A DNA stretch of 55,069 nt from JBAYGJ01 sp041649335 (lineage in GTDB: Bacteria > Patescibacteriota > Patescibacteriia > UBA10025 > JAHIVO01): positions 1-55,069 of the forward strand of contig JBAZNF010000005.1 of the NCBI GenBank assembly GCA_041649335.1, given 5' to 3'. Made by a program: the position numbers and the translations under genes. Under the pieces are notes generated by a model. That model was not told the DNA's origin and searched no databases. It saw only the letters and a program-made list of their open reading frames with translations. Below, piece by piece: positions 22,953 to 33,416 of the stretch. Each line of letters opens with the position of its first letter. Positions within the stretch are counted from its first letter, which is position 1.

Positions 22953-25900
22953 ATGTCCTTGTCAACCCAAGAAGACAAGCATATGCCGAAAGAGCGCAGA
23001 ACCTTCAGCGCCATCACGCCAGCTGCCGAGCTGACGGATTTGATAGAGGCGCAGAAAACGTCCTACGATTGGTTTTTGCGCGAAGGGTTGAAAGAACTTT
23101 TTGAAGAAGTGTCGCCGGTGAAAGATTTCATCGGACGCGATTTGGAATTATATTTTTTGAATTATTATCTTGATGAACCTCGTTTTGACGAGCGGACGGC
23201 CAAGGCCAAGAACGTGACGTATGAAGCGGCTCTGCGGGTCGAGACGAAGCTGGTCAACAAGAAGACCGGTGAAATCAAGGAGCAGGAAATTTATCTCGGT
23301 GACTTCCCGCTGATGACCGACCGCGGAACTTTTATTATTAATGGCATTGAGCGTGTCGTGGTAAGCCAGCTGATCAGGTCAGCTGGTGTTTTTTTCACCT
23401 CTGAACAGATGCGCGGCCGCCGGTGGTACGGGGCCAAGATTATCCCGAACCGTGGAGCCTGGCTGGAAATGGAAACAGATACCAATAATGTCATTTCAGT
23501 AAAAATCGACCGGAAACGCAAAGTGGCCGTTACCGCCCTGTTACGCGCCTTTGGATATGGCACTAATGAGGACATTACCAGCATGTTCCGTGATGTTGAT
23601 ACGCATCCGGAGAATCGTTATATAGAAGCGACCCTGAACAAGGACACCTCCCGGGACGAGGCGGAGGGTCTGCGTGAAGTCTACAAGCGTATCCGCCCGG
23701 GCGACCTGGCGACGGTAGATAACGCCCGCGAACTTATCTATAAGATGTTTTTCAGTTTTGACCGGTATGATTTCGGCCGGGTTGGCCGTTACAAGTTGAA
23801 CCAGCGCTTCCATTTCGACTTCCCGAACAAAAAGGAGTACCGCGTCCTGCAGAAGGAAGATTTGGTGGCCATTATTAAGGAGATCATACAACTGAATAAT
23901 TCCCAGAAGGAGTCGGACGATATCGACCATCTCGGCAACCGCCGCGTCCGCGCCATCGGCGAGCTGGTGCAGAACAAGTTCCGCATCGGTTTGGCCCGTA
24001 TGGAGCGCATTATCAAGGACCGGATGTCAACCTTGGACCTGAATACGCTGACACCCAACCAACTGATCAACGCCCGGCCGATTATCGGTTCTACCAAGGA
24101 ATTTTTCATGTCTTCCCAGTTGTCCCAGTTCATGGACCAGACCAATCCGCTGGCCGAGCTGGAGCATAAGCGCCGGTTGTCTGCCATGGGACCGGGGGGG
24201 TTATCGCGAGAGCGTGCCGGATTCGATGTCCGTGACGTGCACCGTACCCATTATGGCCGTATTTGCCCGATTGCCACGCCCGAAGGCCCGAACATTGGTT
24301 TGGTCGGCCATCTGGCCTGCTATGCGCGCATCAACGAGTTTGGTTTTATTGAGACGCCGTTCCGCAAGATCATTCATGACATACCGAACAAGAGTTCACA
24401 GACCGAGGGTGAGGTTTTGCGAGAAGACGTTCTGGACGGGGCCCAGCAGTCCATCGCTAAAGCCGGCGACAAGATCACTGCCGAGGTGGCGAAGAAATTG
24501 GAGAGCATTGACCTGAAGACTGTCCCTATCAAACCCCGGGTGACTTCGCAGATAGAATATATGGATGCCTTTATCGAGGAGCAATACGTTACCACTGCCG
24601 CAACGACACCATTTGATGCAGATGGATATTTCTTGTCAGAGAAAGCGGAGGTCCGCCTGCACGGCGAACCGACCGTTGATCATGTATGGCGGGTCGATTA
24701 TATGGATGTAGCCCCATACCAGATCATCAGTGTCACGACGGCACTTATCCCGTTTTTGGAGCATGATGACGCCGTCCGTGCCCTGATGGGCTCGAACATG
24801 CAGCGCCAGGCCGTCCCTATCATCGCCCCCCAGGCGCCGTTGGTCGGCACGGGCATGGAACGCAAGGCGGCATGTGATTCCGGTCAGGTGATCGTGTCAG
24901 AACAGGCGGGCAAGGTGGTCCGGGCTGACGGCGACGAGATCCATGTTTTGGAAAAATCCGGTAAAGTGAAAAAATATATTCTCAAGAAATTCGTGCGTTC
25001 AAACGCTTCCACTTGCATCAACCAGCGGCCTCTCGTAGCGGTCGGCCAGTCGGTGGACAAGGGCGATACACTCGCGGACGGACCAGCTACTGACGGGGGA
25101 GAATTAGCCCTGGGAAGCAATGTCCTCGTTTCTTTCCTGCCTTGGGAAGGCGGAAATTATGAAGACGCCATTTTGATTTCTGAGCGCCTCGTCCAGGCGG
25201 ATCGGTATACATCAATACATATTGAGGACTATGTTGTTGACGTGCGCGATACGAAGCTTGGCCCTGAGGTGGTAACGCGCGATATCCCAAATATTGGCGA
25301 AGAAAAACTGAAAGATCTGGATGACGAAGGTGTCGTCCGCATCGGCGCTGAAGTTTCTTCAGGCGACATTTTGGTAGGCAAAATAACGCCGAAAGGCGAG
25401 ACCGAGCTGTCGGCCGAGGAAAAATTGCTTCGTGCCATTTTTGGCGAAAAGGCCAAGGATGTCAAGGACTCTTCATTGTACCTGGAGCACGGCGAACACG
25501 GTAAAGTAGTTGATATCAAGATTTTTTCACGTGAACGCGGAGACAAGCTGTCGTCTGGCATCCTCAAGACCATCCAGGTATCGGTCGCCCAATTGCGAAA
25601 AGTACAGGTAGGTGACAAGATGGCTGGCCGCCATGGCAATAAAGGCGTCATATCACGGATCGTCGCGGTTGAGGATATGCCGTATATTGCTGATGGCACT
25701 CCGGTAGATATTATTTTGAATCCGTTGGGCGTCGCGTCACGTATGAATATCGGTCAGATTTTGGAGACCCACCTCGGCTTGGCCGCCAAAGCGTTGGGGT
25801 ACAACGTAGCCAGCCCGGCCCTGAATGGCGTACCGGAAGAGACTATTAAGGATGAACTGGAAAAGGCCGGCTTCCCGCGTGACGGGAAAATGGTGCTCTA

Positions 25901-26372
25901 TGACGGCCGGACGGGCATCCCGTTTGACCAGAAAGTTACCGTCGGGTATATCTACATGCTGAAACTGAACCATATGGTAGAAGATAAAATTCATATGCGC
26001 TCTATCGGTCCGTATTCGCTGGTCACCCAGCAACCGCTCGGCGGCAAAGCGCAGTTCGGCGGGCAGCGTTTCGGTGAAATGGAAGTATGGGCCCTGGAGG
26101 CTTATGGCGCCGCGCATATTTTACAGGAAATGCTGACCATCAAATCTGATGATGTGCCCGGCCGCTCAAAAGCGTATGAAGCCATCATCAAAGGGGAGCC
26201 GATCCGCCGCCTGAACATCCCGGAAACCTTTAATGTGCTGGTCCGTGAGCTGAAAGGCTTATGTTTAGACGTGGACCTGATCGGCAGTGTTGAGGAACGG
26301 ATCGATGACGACCGCCGTGAACCGAGACGGGAACGGGAAAACGTTAAAGAGGATAAGGAAGAAACAATATGA
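22953..26372 (+). CDS. rpoB: RNA polymerase beta subunit
   Basis: RpoB forms one half of the catalytic cleft and the rifampicin pocket. The 1139-residue protein has the expected blocks: SSQLSQFMDQTNPLAELEHK followed by RRLSAMGPGGLSRERAGFDV (fork and Rif region), HYGRICPIATPEGPNIGL, GNKGVISRIV with KMAGRHGNKG, and PLGGKAQFGGQRFGEMEVWA near the C-terminus. The Rif-region residues look like the sensitive type (D and H/R positions kept). It begins with a short N-terminal extension (MSLSTQEDKH) before MPKERRTFS. The ribosome site is AGGAG. rplJ/rplL, usually upstream, are absent. It overlaps rpoC in ATGA. Confidence 0.99.
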   Translation: MSLSTQEDKHMPKERRTFSAITPAAELTDLIEAQKTSYDWFLREGLKELFEEVSPVKDFIGRDLELYFLNYYLDEPRFDERTAKAKNVTYEAALRVETKLVNKKTGEIKEQEIYLGDFPLMTDRGTFIINGIERVVVSQLIRSAGVFFTSEQMRGRRWYGAKIIPNRGAWLEMETDTNNVISVKIDRKRKVAVTALLRAFGYGTNEDITSMFRDVDTHPENRYIEATLNKDTSRDEAEGLREVYKRIRPGDLATVDNARELIYKMFFSFDRYDFGRVGRYKLNQRFHFDFPNKKEYRVLQKEDLVAIIKEIIQLNNSQKESDDIDHLGNRRVRAIGELVQNKFRIGLARMERIIKDRMSTLDLNTLTPNQLINARPIIGSTKEFFMSSQLSQFMDQTNPLAELEHKRRLSAMGPGGLSRERAGFDVRDVHRTHYGRICPIATPEGPNIGLVGHLACYARINEFGFIETPFRKIIHDIPNKSSQTEGEVLREDVLDGAQQSIAKAGDKITAEVAKKLESIDLKTVPIKPRVTSQIEYMDAFIEEQYVTTAATTPFDADGYFLSEKAEVRLHGEPTVDHVWRVDYMDVAPYQIISVTTALIPFLEHDDAVRALMGSNMQRQAVPIIAPQAPLVGTGMERKAACDSGQVIVSEQAGKVVRADGDEIHVLEKSGKVKKYILKKFVRSNASTCINQRPLVAVGQSVDKGDTLADGPATDGGELALGSNVLVSFLPWEGGNYEDAILISERLVQADRYTSIHIEDYVVDVRDTKLGPEVVTRDIPNIGEEKLKDLDDEGVVRIGAEVSSGDILVGKITPKGETELSAEEKLLRAIFGEKAKDVKDSSLYLEHGEHGKVVDIKIFSRERGDKLSSGILKTIQVSVAQLRKVQVGDKMAGRHGNKGVISRIVAVEDMPYIADGTPVDIILNPLGVASRMNIGQILETHLGLAAKALGYNVASPALNGVPEETIKDELEKAGFPRDGKMVLYDGRTGIPFDQKVTVGYIYMLKLNHMVEDKIHMRSIGPYSLVTQQPLGGKAQFGGQRFGEMEVWALEAYGAAHILQEMLTIKSDDVPGRSKAYEAIIKGEPIRRLNIPETFNVLVRELKGLCLDVDLIGSVEERIDDDRREPRRERENVKEDKEETI

Positions 26373-29300
26373 TAGCCGAACCATCAGTCAGGACAATCGA
26401 TTTTAAGGCCATCCGGCTCAAGCTGGCGTCTCCGGATGATATATTAGGCTGGTCGCATGGAGAGGTGCTCAAGCCGGAAACGATTAATTACCGGACGCAG
26501 AAACCGGAAAAATCAGGCCTCTTTGCCGAGGAAATCTTCGGGCCGACGAAAGATTGGGAGTGTTATTGCGGTAAATACAAGAAAGTCCGGTATAAGGGTG
26601 TTGTATGCGACAAATGCGGCGTTGAGGTGACCCGCTCTATCGTCCGGCGCGAACGGATGGGGCATATCAAGCTGGCCTCGCCTGTTTCCCATATTTGGTT
26701 CCTGCGCGGCGTACCGTCAAAAATTGGCTTGATATTAGACCTGTCCATCCAGGATCTGGAGAAAGTCATTTATTTCGCTAATTTTATCGTCACTCGGGTG
26801 GATGAGAATCTCCGTGAAGAGACACTGCAGCAGATTGAGGTTGAATTTCAGGGCAAGAAAAAGTCTATTGAATCCGAATTCAGCCGCATGGTAAATGACG
26901 TCAAGCAGCGCCAGGTCCAGGCGCAAGAAAAGTCCAAGAACGGCAAAGACAAGGAATTGGACGAGGAATTGGCCTCGGTAAATGCGCTAAAGGAGGAAAA
27001 GCTGAAGAACCTGTCCGAAGCGGTAGATTTAGCCAAAAAAGAATTAAAAAGCCTGCAACCGTTGATGATCATCTCTGAACAGGCTTACCGTGATTTATCT
27101 TTGAAATACGGCCACGTTTTTGAGGCGAATATCGGTGCTGAAGGCATTCAGGAGTTATTGTCGGAAATCGATATCGACAAGACGATCCGCGAGCTTGAGG
27201 AGGAGATCAAGGATGCGCCGGATTCCAAGCGCCGCCGCTCGGTCCGCCGGCTCAAATTGTTCAAAAATTTTAAATTAAACAAACTGCATCCCGAGTGGAT
27301 GATATTATCGGTTATTCCCGTCATCCCCCCTGATTTACGGCCGATGGTCCAACTGGACGGCGGGCGTTTTGCGGCATCTGACCTGAACGACTTATATCGT
27401 CGCGTTATTAACCGGAACAACCGCCTCAAGAGGCTTATTGAACTGAACGCGCCGGAAGTGATCCGGCGGAATGAGAAACGCATGTTGCAGGAAGCGGTAG
27501 ACGCGCTGATCGACAATAATGCCCGGCACGGCAAAACAGTGACTGCGTCTACTGGCCAGAAGCGTATGCTGAAATCAATCGCGGATATTTTAAAGGGCAA
27601 GCAGGGCCGTTTCCGGCAAAATCTTTTGGGCAAACGGGTCGATTATTCCGGCCGTTCCGTTATCGTCGTCGGCCCTCACCTGAAATTGAATGAATGCGGC
27701 TTGCCTAAACGGATGGCCTTGGAACTGTTCAAGCCATTCATCATCAGCCAGCTTATTAAGCGGGAATTCGTGCATAACGTCCGCAGTGCCGGCCGGTTTA
27801 TTGAGAGCGACCGCAGCGAGGTGTGGGATATTTTGGAAGAAGTCAGCCATGACGCGTATGTCTTGCTCAACCGCGCGCCGACCCTCCACCGCCTCGGCAT
27901 TCAGGCTTTCCGACCGGTCCTGATCGAGGGCAAAGCCATCCAGATCCACCCGCTGGTCTGCCCGGCTTTTAACGCTGATTTTGACGGCGACCAAATGGCC
28001 GTCCACGTGCCGCTTACCGAAAATTCAAAACGTGAGGCGCGGGAAATTATCGCCTCAGTGAATAACCTGCTTAAGCCGTCGACCGGCTCCCCGATCATTA
28101 CGCCGACGCAAGACATCGTATTGGGCTGTTATTATCTGACCTTGATGAAGGAAGTCCCGAAAGAATCAATGAAGCGGTTCAGTTCCCCCGAAGAAGCGGA
28201 GACCGCCTACCAGATCGGACATATCCACGTGCAGGACAAGATTATGGTCTTGATCAATAAAGAGATTGTCGAGACGACTGCGGGACGCATCATACTGAAC
28301 AGCATCATCCCCAAAGAAGTCGGTTTTGTGAATGAAATGCTGGACCGCAAATCTTTGGCCAAACTGATCAGTACGTTCCTGTACAAATACGGAAATGAAA
28401 AAACGGTCGTCCTCCTGGACGATGTCAAACGCCTCGCTTTCAAATACCTGACAACGTCCGGAATCAGCTGGGGCATGAGCGATCTGGTTACGCCGAAGGA
28501 TAAGCAAATGATCATCGCTGAAGCGGACAAGCAGGTAGAAGAGATTGATTCTCACTATGAACAGGGGCTGCTGACGAATGACGAACGGCATATCAAAGTA
28601 ATCGAAATTTGGGCCCATGCCAAGGACCGGGTCCAGAAAGTCAGCCGGGATGCCCTGGATAAATTCGGCTCAGTCTATTCTATGATCGAATCCGGCGCTC
28701 GCGGATCGTGGGCGCAGACTACCCAAATGATGGGCATGAAGGGCCTGGTAACCAACCCGGCTGGCGAAACCATCGAGTTGCCCGTGAAAGGCAGTTTTAA
28801 GGAAGGGTTTGACGTTTTGGAATACTTCATTTCTACCCATGGCGCCCGTAAAGGTTTGTCTGATACGGCACTGCGTACCGCCAATGCCGGGTACCTGACC
28901 AGGCGTTTGGTGGACGTAAGCCAGGACGTATTAATTACCGAAGAAGATTGCGGCGACGAAGAGGGCCACGTGCTGACCAAGGCGGAATCCGATGAGATGG
29001 GCGAGCATATTGCGCACCGCATACTCGGCCGCGTTGTGATGGAAGATATTGCCGATCCGAAAAGCAAGAAAGTGATCGTCAAAGCCGGTGAACTGGTGAC
29101 GGAGGCAATAATTCCGAAACTGGAAAAGCTGGAGTTGGGGGATATTAAGATCAGGTCAGCCCTGACCTGCAAGGCTCGCTGGGGACTGTGCCAGAAATGT
29201 TACGGATATGACCTCGGTTTTAACAAGCTGGTAAAAATGGGTACGGCAGTCGGTATCATTGCCGCCCAATCCATCGGTGAACCTGGCACTCAGCTGACCA

Positions 29301-30232
29301 TGCGTACGTTCCATACCGGTGGCGTGGCCGGACAGGACATCACCCAAGGGTTGCCCCGTGTTGAAGAATTGTTTGAAGCGCGTCCGATCCGCCATCCAGC
29401 AATTATTTCCGGCGTCGCCGGCAAGATCAGCGTTACAGAAGAGGTCAAAGGGGTGAAAATACTGACGATTACATATGCCGCCAATGACGAAGAGGTGCAT
29501 CCGCTCAAGAAACGGAAAAAAATCGACGTTAAGGTTAAGGATGGCGATTCGGTCCAGGCTGGTCACGTTCTCTTCACTGACAACAGCGGAGATACTGTGG
29601 CGCACGGGGCCGGGCATGTAAGAGTTACCCCGGAAGCCGTGGCAGTCATTTCAGAAAAAGAAAAGAAGCGGGAGTATCCTGTGCCAGCCGGACAGATGTT
29701 ATGGGTCAAGGACGGCGATCTTGTGACAAAAGGCGATCGCCTGACGGACGGAAGCCTGGATCTCCACCAGCTGTTTTATCTCAAAGGTCAGGAGGCGGTC
29801 CAGCGGTATATTATCCAGGAAATACAATATATTTATTCGTCCCAAGGCCAGAAACTTAATGAAAAACACATTGAAATTGTTGTCCGCCAGATATTCTCAC
29901 GCATCTATATCAAGGATTCTGGGGACACCCATTTCCTGCCGGGCGAAACAGTTGAGAAATCCCAGTTTGTCGAAGCGAATGAGGAGGCTAAGAAAAGCGG
30001 CGGCGTATTGGCAGTCGGCGAGCAGCTATTACTGGGCATCACCAAGGCGTCATTGTCAATCGACAGTTTTCTGTCGGCGGCGTCTTTCCAAGAGACAGCG
30101 CGGGTGCTGATTGATGCGGCCGTGTCCGGCAAGATCGATAAATTACGCGGCCTCAAGGAAAACGTGATTATCGGCAAACTGATCCCGGCCGGCAGCGGTT
30201 ATCCGCCTAATTTACTGCCCAAACAGGGCTAG
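26369..30232 (+). CDS. rpoC: RNA polymerase beta' subunit
   Basis: The 1287-residue protein holds the catalytic NADFDGDQMAVH (about 535-546; three Mg-binding Asp). The N-terminal zinc ribbon is at about 66-86 (CYCG...CDKC) and the second zinc site at about 933-945 (CTCKARWGLCQKC). The bridge/trigger region (SARGSWAQTTQMMGMKGLV-type block) is present. A charged coiled coil at about 170-240 is the clamp helices region with an insert of lysine-rich sequence. The start overlaps rpoB by four bases, so the two are translated together. No gene follows in the operon before the ftsK promoter region. Confidence 0.99.
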   Translation: MIAEPSVRTIDFKAIRLKLASPDDILGWSHGEVLKPETINYRTQKPEKSGLFAEEIFGPTKDWECYCGKYKKVRYKGVVCDKCGVEVTRSIVRRERMGHIKLASPVSHIWFLRGVPSKIGLILDLSIQDLEKVIYFANFIVTRVDENLREETLQQIEVEFQGKKKSIESEFSRMVNDVKQRQVQAQEKSKNGKDKELDEELASVNALKEEKLKNLSEAVDLAKKELKSLQPLMIISEQAYRDLSLKYGHVFEANIGAEGIQELLSEIDIDKTIRELEEEIKDAPDSKRRRSVRRLKLFKNFKLNKLHPEWMILSVIPVIPPDLRPMVQLDGGRFAASDLNDLYRRVINRNNRLKRLIELNAPEVIRRNEKRMLQEAVDALIDNNARHGKTVTASTGQKRMLKSIADILKGKQGRFRQNLLGKRVDYSGRSVIVVGPHLKLNECGLPKRMALELFKPFIISQLIKREFVHNVRSAGRFIESDRSEVWDILEEVSHDAYVLLNRAPTLHRLGIQAFRPVLIEGKAIQIHPLVCPAFNADFDGDQMAVHVPLTENSKREAREIIASVNNLLKPSTGSPIITPTQDIVLGCYYLTLMKEVPKESMKRFSSPEEAETAYQIGHIHVQDKIMVLINKEIVETTAGRIILNSIIPKEVGFVNEMLDRKSLAKLISTFLYKYGNEKTVVLLDDVKRLAFKYLTTSGISWGMSDLVTPKDKQMIIAEADKQVEEIDSHYEQGLLTNDERHIKVIEIWAHAKDRVQKVSRDALDKFGSVYSMIESGARGSWAQTTQMMGMKGLVTNPAGETIELPVKGSFKEGFDVLEYFISTHGARKGLSDTALRTANAGYLTRRLVDVSQDVLITEEDCGDEEGHVLTKAESDEMGEHIAHRILGRVVMEDIADPKSKKVIVKAGELVTEAIIPKLEKLELGDIKIRSALTCKARWGLCQKCYGYDLGFNKLVKMGTAVGIIAAQSIGEPGTQLTMRTFHTGGVAGQDITQGLPRVEELFEARPIRHPAIISGVAGKISVTEEVKGVKILTITYAANDEEVHPLKKRKKIDVKVKDGDSVQAGHVLFTDNSGDTVAHGAGHVRVTPEAVAVISEKEKKREYPVPAGQMLWVKDGDLVTKGDRLTDGSLDLHQLFYLKGQEAVQRYIIQEIQYIYSSQGQKLNEKHIEIVVRQIFSRIYIKDSGDTHFLPGETVEKSQFVEANEEAKKSGGVLAVGEQLLLGITKASLSIDSFLSAASFQETARVLIDAAVSGKIDKLRGLKENVIIGKLIPAGSGYPPNLLPKQG

Positions 30233-30347
30233 CTGGTTACTGGGCGCTAAGAACCTTCCCTTGAAAAAGCAGGTTGTTTTTACGTTGAATATATTCCGTT
30301 AAAATGGTAAAATTGGAACACGTTAAGTTGTCTATGATTTCAGTACC

Positions 30348-32684
30348 ATGCTGGAAAAAACAAAAAAGCAATACCTGAGGAAGTACCGGAAAGAGGCCAG
30401 GCATGAGATTGGCAAGGGCGATGCGCATCCGGAGGTTCTGCCCAGATTGAAAGCCGAAACGAAGCACGGCATCACCCTGGTTGTCATCATGATAACCGTG
30501 CTGCTGGTTGTGCTGTCATTATTCGGATGGGCCGGTACGTTTGGGCACGGCATAGACGTGGGACTGCGCTACCTTTTTGGCTGGGGGCGTTTTGTGGTGC
30601 CCTTGGTTTTGCTCGTCGTCGGATATTTATTTTTTCAGCCGCAAAAATACGCCTTACGGACGGCAAATTATATCGGACTGGTTTTTTTGGTTTTAAGCTA
30701 TTCCGCTTTAATACATTTATTTTTCGTGCCACTAGCCAGGGCGGTTTCTGACATCAGTGACGGACGCGGCGGCGGATATGCGGGTCTTATCCTGTCCTAC
30801 CCGTTGGAGAAAATTATGGGACCCTGGGCGACCGGCGTAATTCTATTTGGATTGCTGATTATTTCATTATTAGTATTGTTTGACGTGTCATTGAAACGGC
30901 TGGCTTCAGGCGGCAATTTCTTCAGCCGTATGTCCGAACGGTTCAGAGAGTTTTTTTATCGGTTACGGGTCAATATGGAAACCACGCCGACCGAAGAACC
31001 GCCGGCGGAAGACGAACCGGCACGTGAGGGGGAGACGTCACCGGAATTTGGCGTTAAGCCAATCAACTCTGAAGCAACCCAGGCCTCGTCCGGCAAACCG
31101 CCGGCAGCCACGCATCAGGAGAATCAGGCTGCACTATTTCCCGCCCAGAAAAAACCCGTCAGAAAAATTGACGTACCGCTAGATTTGCTGGAATCGTCAA
31201 ATGCCAAACCGGCTAGCGGCGATATTGAGGCAATTAAGCAGAAAATTTATGAAACACTGAGGAATTTCGGTATTGACGTGGAAATGGGGGAAACGAAAGT
31301 CGGCCCGACAGTCACGCAATATACGCTGAAACCGGCAGAGGGCGTCAAATTGTCGCAGATCACCACCTTGTCAAATGATTTGGCGCTGGCTCTCGCTGCG
31401 CACCCGATCCGAATTGAGGCGCCAATCCCGGGGAAATCGTTGGTCGGCATAGAGGTGCCGAATAAGGCGGTGGCGGTGGTAAAATTGAAAGAAATATTGC
31501 AGAGCAATGATTTCAAGAAACGGCCGTCCAAGCTGACCGTGGCGCTTGGCAAGGACGTTGCTGGCAACGCCTGGGTGGCAGATTTGGACCCGATGCCCCA
31601 TTTGTTGGTAGCCGGGGCAACCGGCTCGGGCAAGTCGGTATGCTTGAACGCCATACTCCTCAGCCTGCTGTACCAGAACTCGCCGGATGAGCTGAAATTA
31701 ATACTTGTTGACCCGAAGCGGGTGGAAATGACCGGGTACAACGGTATCCCGCATCTCATTACCCCGGTGGTCAATGACGTGTATAAGACCATCAATGCTC
31801 TGCGTTGGGTTGTCGCGGAAATGGACCGTCGGTTCGATTTGCTGCAAAAAACCGGGCACCGCAACATCCAGGCGTATAATCATGATAATGGGAATATCAT
31901 GCCGTATTTAGTGGTGGCGATTGATGAGCTGGCTGACCTGATGGCCGTGGCGGCCAATGAAGTTGAGGCGGCCATCATCCGTTTGGCGCAAATGGCCCGC
32001 GCGGTCGGCATCCATTTGATTTTAGCCACCCAGCGTCCGTCCGTTGACATTATTACCGGGCTCATTAAGGCTAACATCACTTCACGGATTGCGTTTTCCG
32101 TAGCATCGGCCGTTGATTCGCGAACGATTTTAGATACGTCTGGCGCCGAAAAACTGCTTGGCCGGGGTGATATGCTGTACATTTCCGCGCAATTATCTAA
32201 ACCAAAGCGTCTGCAGGGCGCCTTTGTCACTGATGACGAGATCAATCGAGTCTTGGCCTACCTGAAGTCAAAGGGTCAGCCGGAATATCAGGAAGAGGTG
32301 ACCGCAAAAGTCGTGGATAAGACCTTAGCCGGTAATTTTGAGGACCTTGGCGACGACGACCTGTTTGAGCAAGCCAAGGACTTAGTGATAAAAACCGGCA
32401 AGGCTTCCGCTTCATTGTTGCAGAGACGGTTGCGTGTCGGGTACGCCCGTGCGGCGCGTCTGCTGGATCTCATGGAAGAGCAGGGTATCATCGGCCCTGG
32501 CGACGGCGCAAAACCGCGGGAAATACTGGTCAGCCGCGACCACGTGAAAGGCGCGGAGGATGACGGCTTTGAACAAGAGGATGAGGCCGATGAGGCCAGC
32601 GAACAGCCGGATGATGGGGACATGATTGAGGATGATGATGAAAACGGGCAGGACGAAAATGAAAATAATGATAAGAGCCAGTAA
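30348..32684 (+). CDS. ftsK: DNA translocase FtsK
   Basis: FtsK pumps chromosomal DNA at the division septum. The 778-residue protein has four membrane helices (about 44-190) and a short charged linker, much shorter than in E. coli. The RecA-type motor has Walker A GATGSGKS at 423-430, Walker B-type MPYLVVAIDELADLMA, and ATQRPSVDIITGLIKANI. The C-terminal winged-helix gamma domain (about 640-720, SASLLQRRLRVGYARAARLLD) recognises KOPS-type DNA. The last 45 residues are very acidic, which is unusual. The next gene starts three bases later. Confidence 0.96.
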   Translation: MLEKTKKQYLRKYRKEARHEIGKGDAHPEVLPRLKAETKHGITLVVIMITVLLVVLSLFGWAGTFGHGIDVGLRYLFGWGRFVVPLVLLVVGYLFFQPQKYALRTANYIGLVFLVLSYSALIHLFFVPLARAVSDISDGRGGGYAGLILSYPLEKIMGPWATGVILFGLLIISLLVLFDVSLKRLASGGNFFSRMSERFREFFYRLRVNMETTPTEEPPAEDEPAREGETSPEFGVKPINSEATQASSGKPPAATHQENQAALFPAQKKPVRKIDVPLDLLESSNAKPASGDIEAIKQKIYETLRNFGIDVEMGETKVGPTVTQYTLKPAEGVKLSQITTLSNDLALALAAHPIRIEAPIPGKSLVGIEVPNKAVAVVKLKEILQSNDFKKRPSKLTVALGKDVAGNAWVADLDPMPHLLVAGATGSGKSVCLNAILLSLLYQNSPDELKLILVDPKRVEMTGYNGIPHLITPVVNDVYKTINALRWVVAEMDRRFDLLQKTGHRNIQAYNHDNGNIMPYLVVAIDELADLMAVAANEVEAAIIRLAQMARAVGIHLILATQRPSVDIITGLIKANITSRIAFSVASAVDSRTILDTSGAEKLLGRGDMLYISAQLSKPKRLQGAFVTDDEINRVLAYLKSKGQPEYQEEVTAKVVDKTLAGNFEDLGDDDLFEQAKDLVIKTGKASASLLQRRLRVGYARAARLLDLMEEQGIIGPGDGAKPREILVSRDHVKGAEDDGFEQEDEADEASEQPDDGDMIEDDDENGQDENENNDKSQ

Positions 32685-32687
32685 GAT

Positions 32688-33383
32688 ATGGCAGCATTTA
32701 CCAAAAAAGCAATAACCCGGTCGAAAACGCTTGGCGAAAGGCTGAAGAAGGTGCGCGAAGAGGCAGGCATCAGCCTGGACGCGGCGGCGGATAAGACCCA
32801 AGTTCGAAAACAGTATTTAGAGGCACTTGAGCGCGGCACGTATGCGGATTTGCCCGGCCCGGTCTACATCGAAAATTTTTTAAAGCGGTATGCGGAGTTT
32901 CTCGGAGTCAGCCCGGATTTCGTCATTGATGTCTACAAGCACCAGGATCAGAAGTCATTAAAAAAAGAATATAAACAACGCTGGCCGTTGTCCCATGTGC
33001 CGCCACGCGAGGTGATCACGCCGCGGGTACTGAAGCTGGTCGGGATCGGTCTGCTCATCCTGGTCGGTTTAGGGTATGTGGGATTTGAAGTTATGAAGAT
33101 TTTTTCCCCACCGGCTCTGACGGTGGTCACCCCGACGGATTATTTGACCGTCACGGCGGTATCGCTGCCGGTCGCCGGCAGTACCGACCCTGACGCTACC
33201 CTGACGGTAAACGATAAACAGATATTCCTGGACGAAAAAGGAAATTTTTCGGAAACAATTTCGCTTCAGGAAGGTTTGAACGTCATCACGATCTCTGCAG
33301 AAAAAAAACGGAGCAAAGCAACAGTGGTGACCAGGCGTATCCTGCTCCGCTCCGATCAGCCTCAGCTACAAACAGAATTATAA
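32688..33383 (+). CDS. RodZ-like membrane HTH protein
   Basis: The 231-residue protein has an N-terminal Cro/XRE helix-turn-helix of the RodZ type (LGERLKKVREEAGISLDAAA, then KTQVRKQYLEALERGTY), a lysine-rich linker, one membrane helix (about 113-135, LKLVGIGLLILVGLGYVGFE) and an extracellular beta domain (VTPTDYLTVTAVSLPVAGST...EGLNVITISAEKK). RodZ links MreB to the membrane in rod-shaped cells. No mreB is in the window, so that role is inferred. It is co-transcribed with ftsK. Confidence 0.8.
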   Translation: MAAFTKKAITRSKTLGERLKKVREEAGISLDAAADKTQVRKQYLEALERGTYADLPGPVYIENFLKRYAEFLGVSPDFVIDVYKHQDQKSLKKEYKQRWPLSHVPPREVITPRVLKLVGIGLLILVGLGYVGFEVMKIFSPPALTVVTPTDYLTVTAVSLPVAGSTDPDATLTVNDKQIFLDEKGNFSETISLQEGLNVITISAEKKRSKATVVTRRILLRSDQPQLQTEL

Positions 33384-33416
33384 ACTTCCCATTTTATTTT
33401 TAACCATCATAAGCGT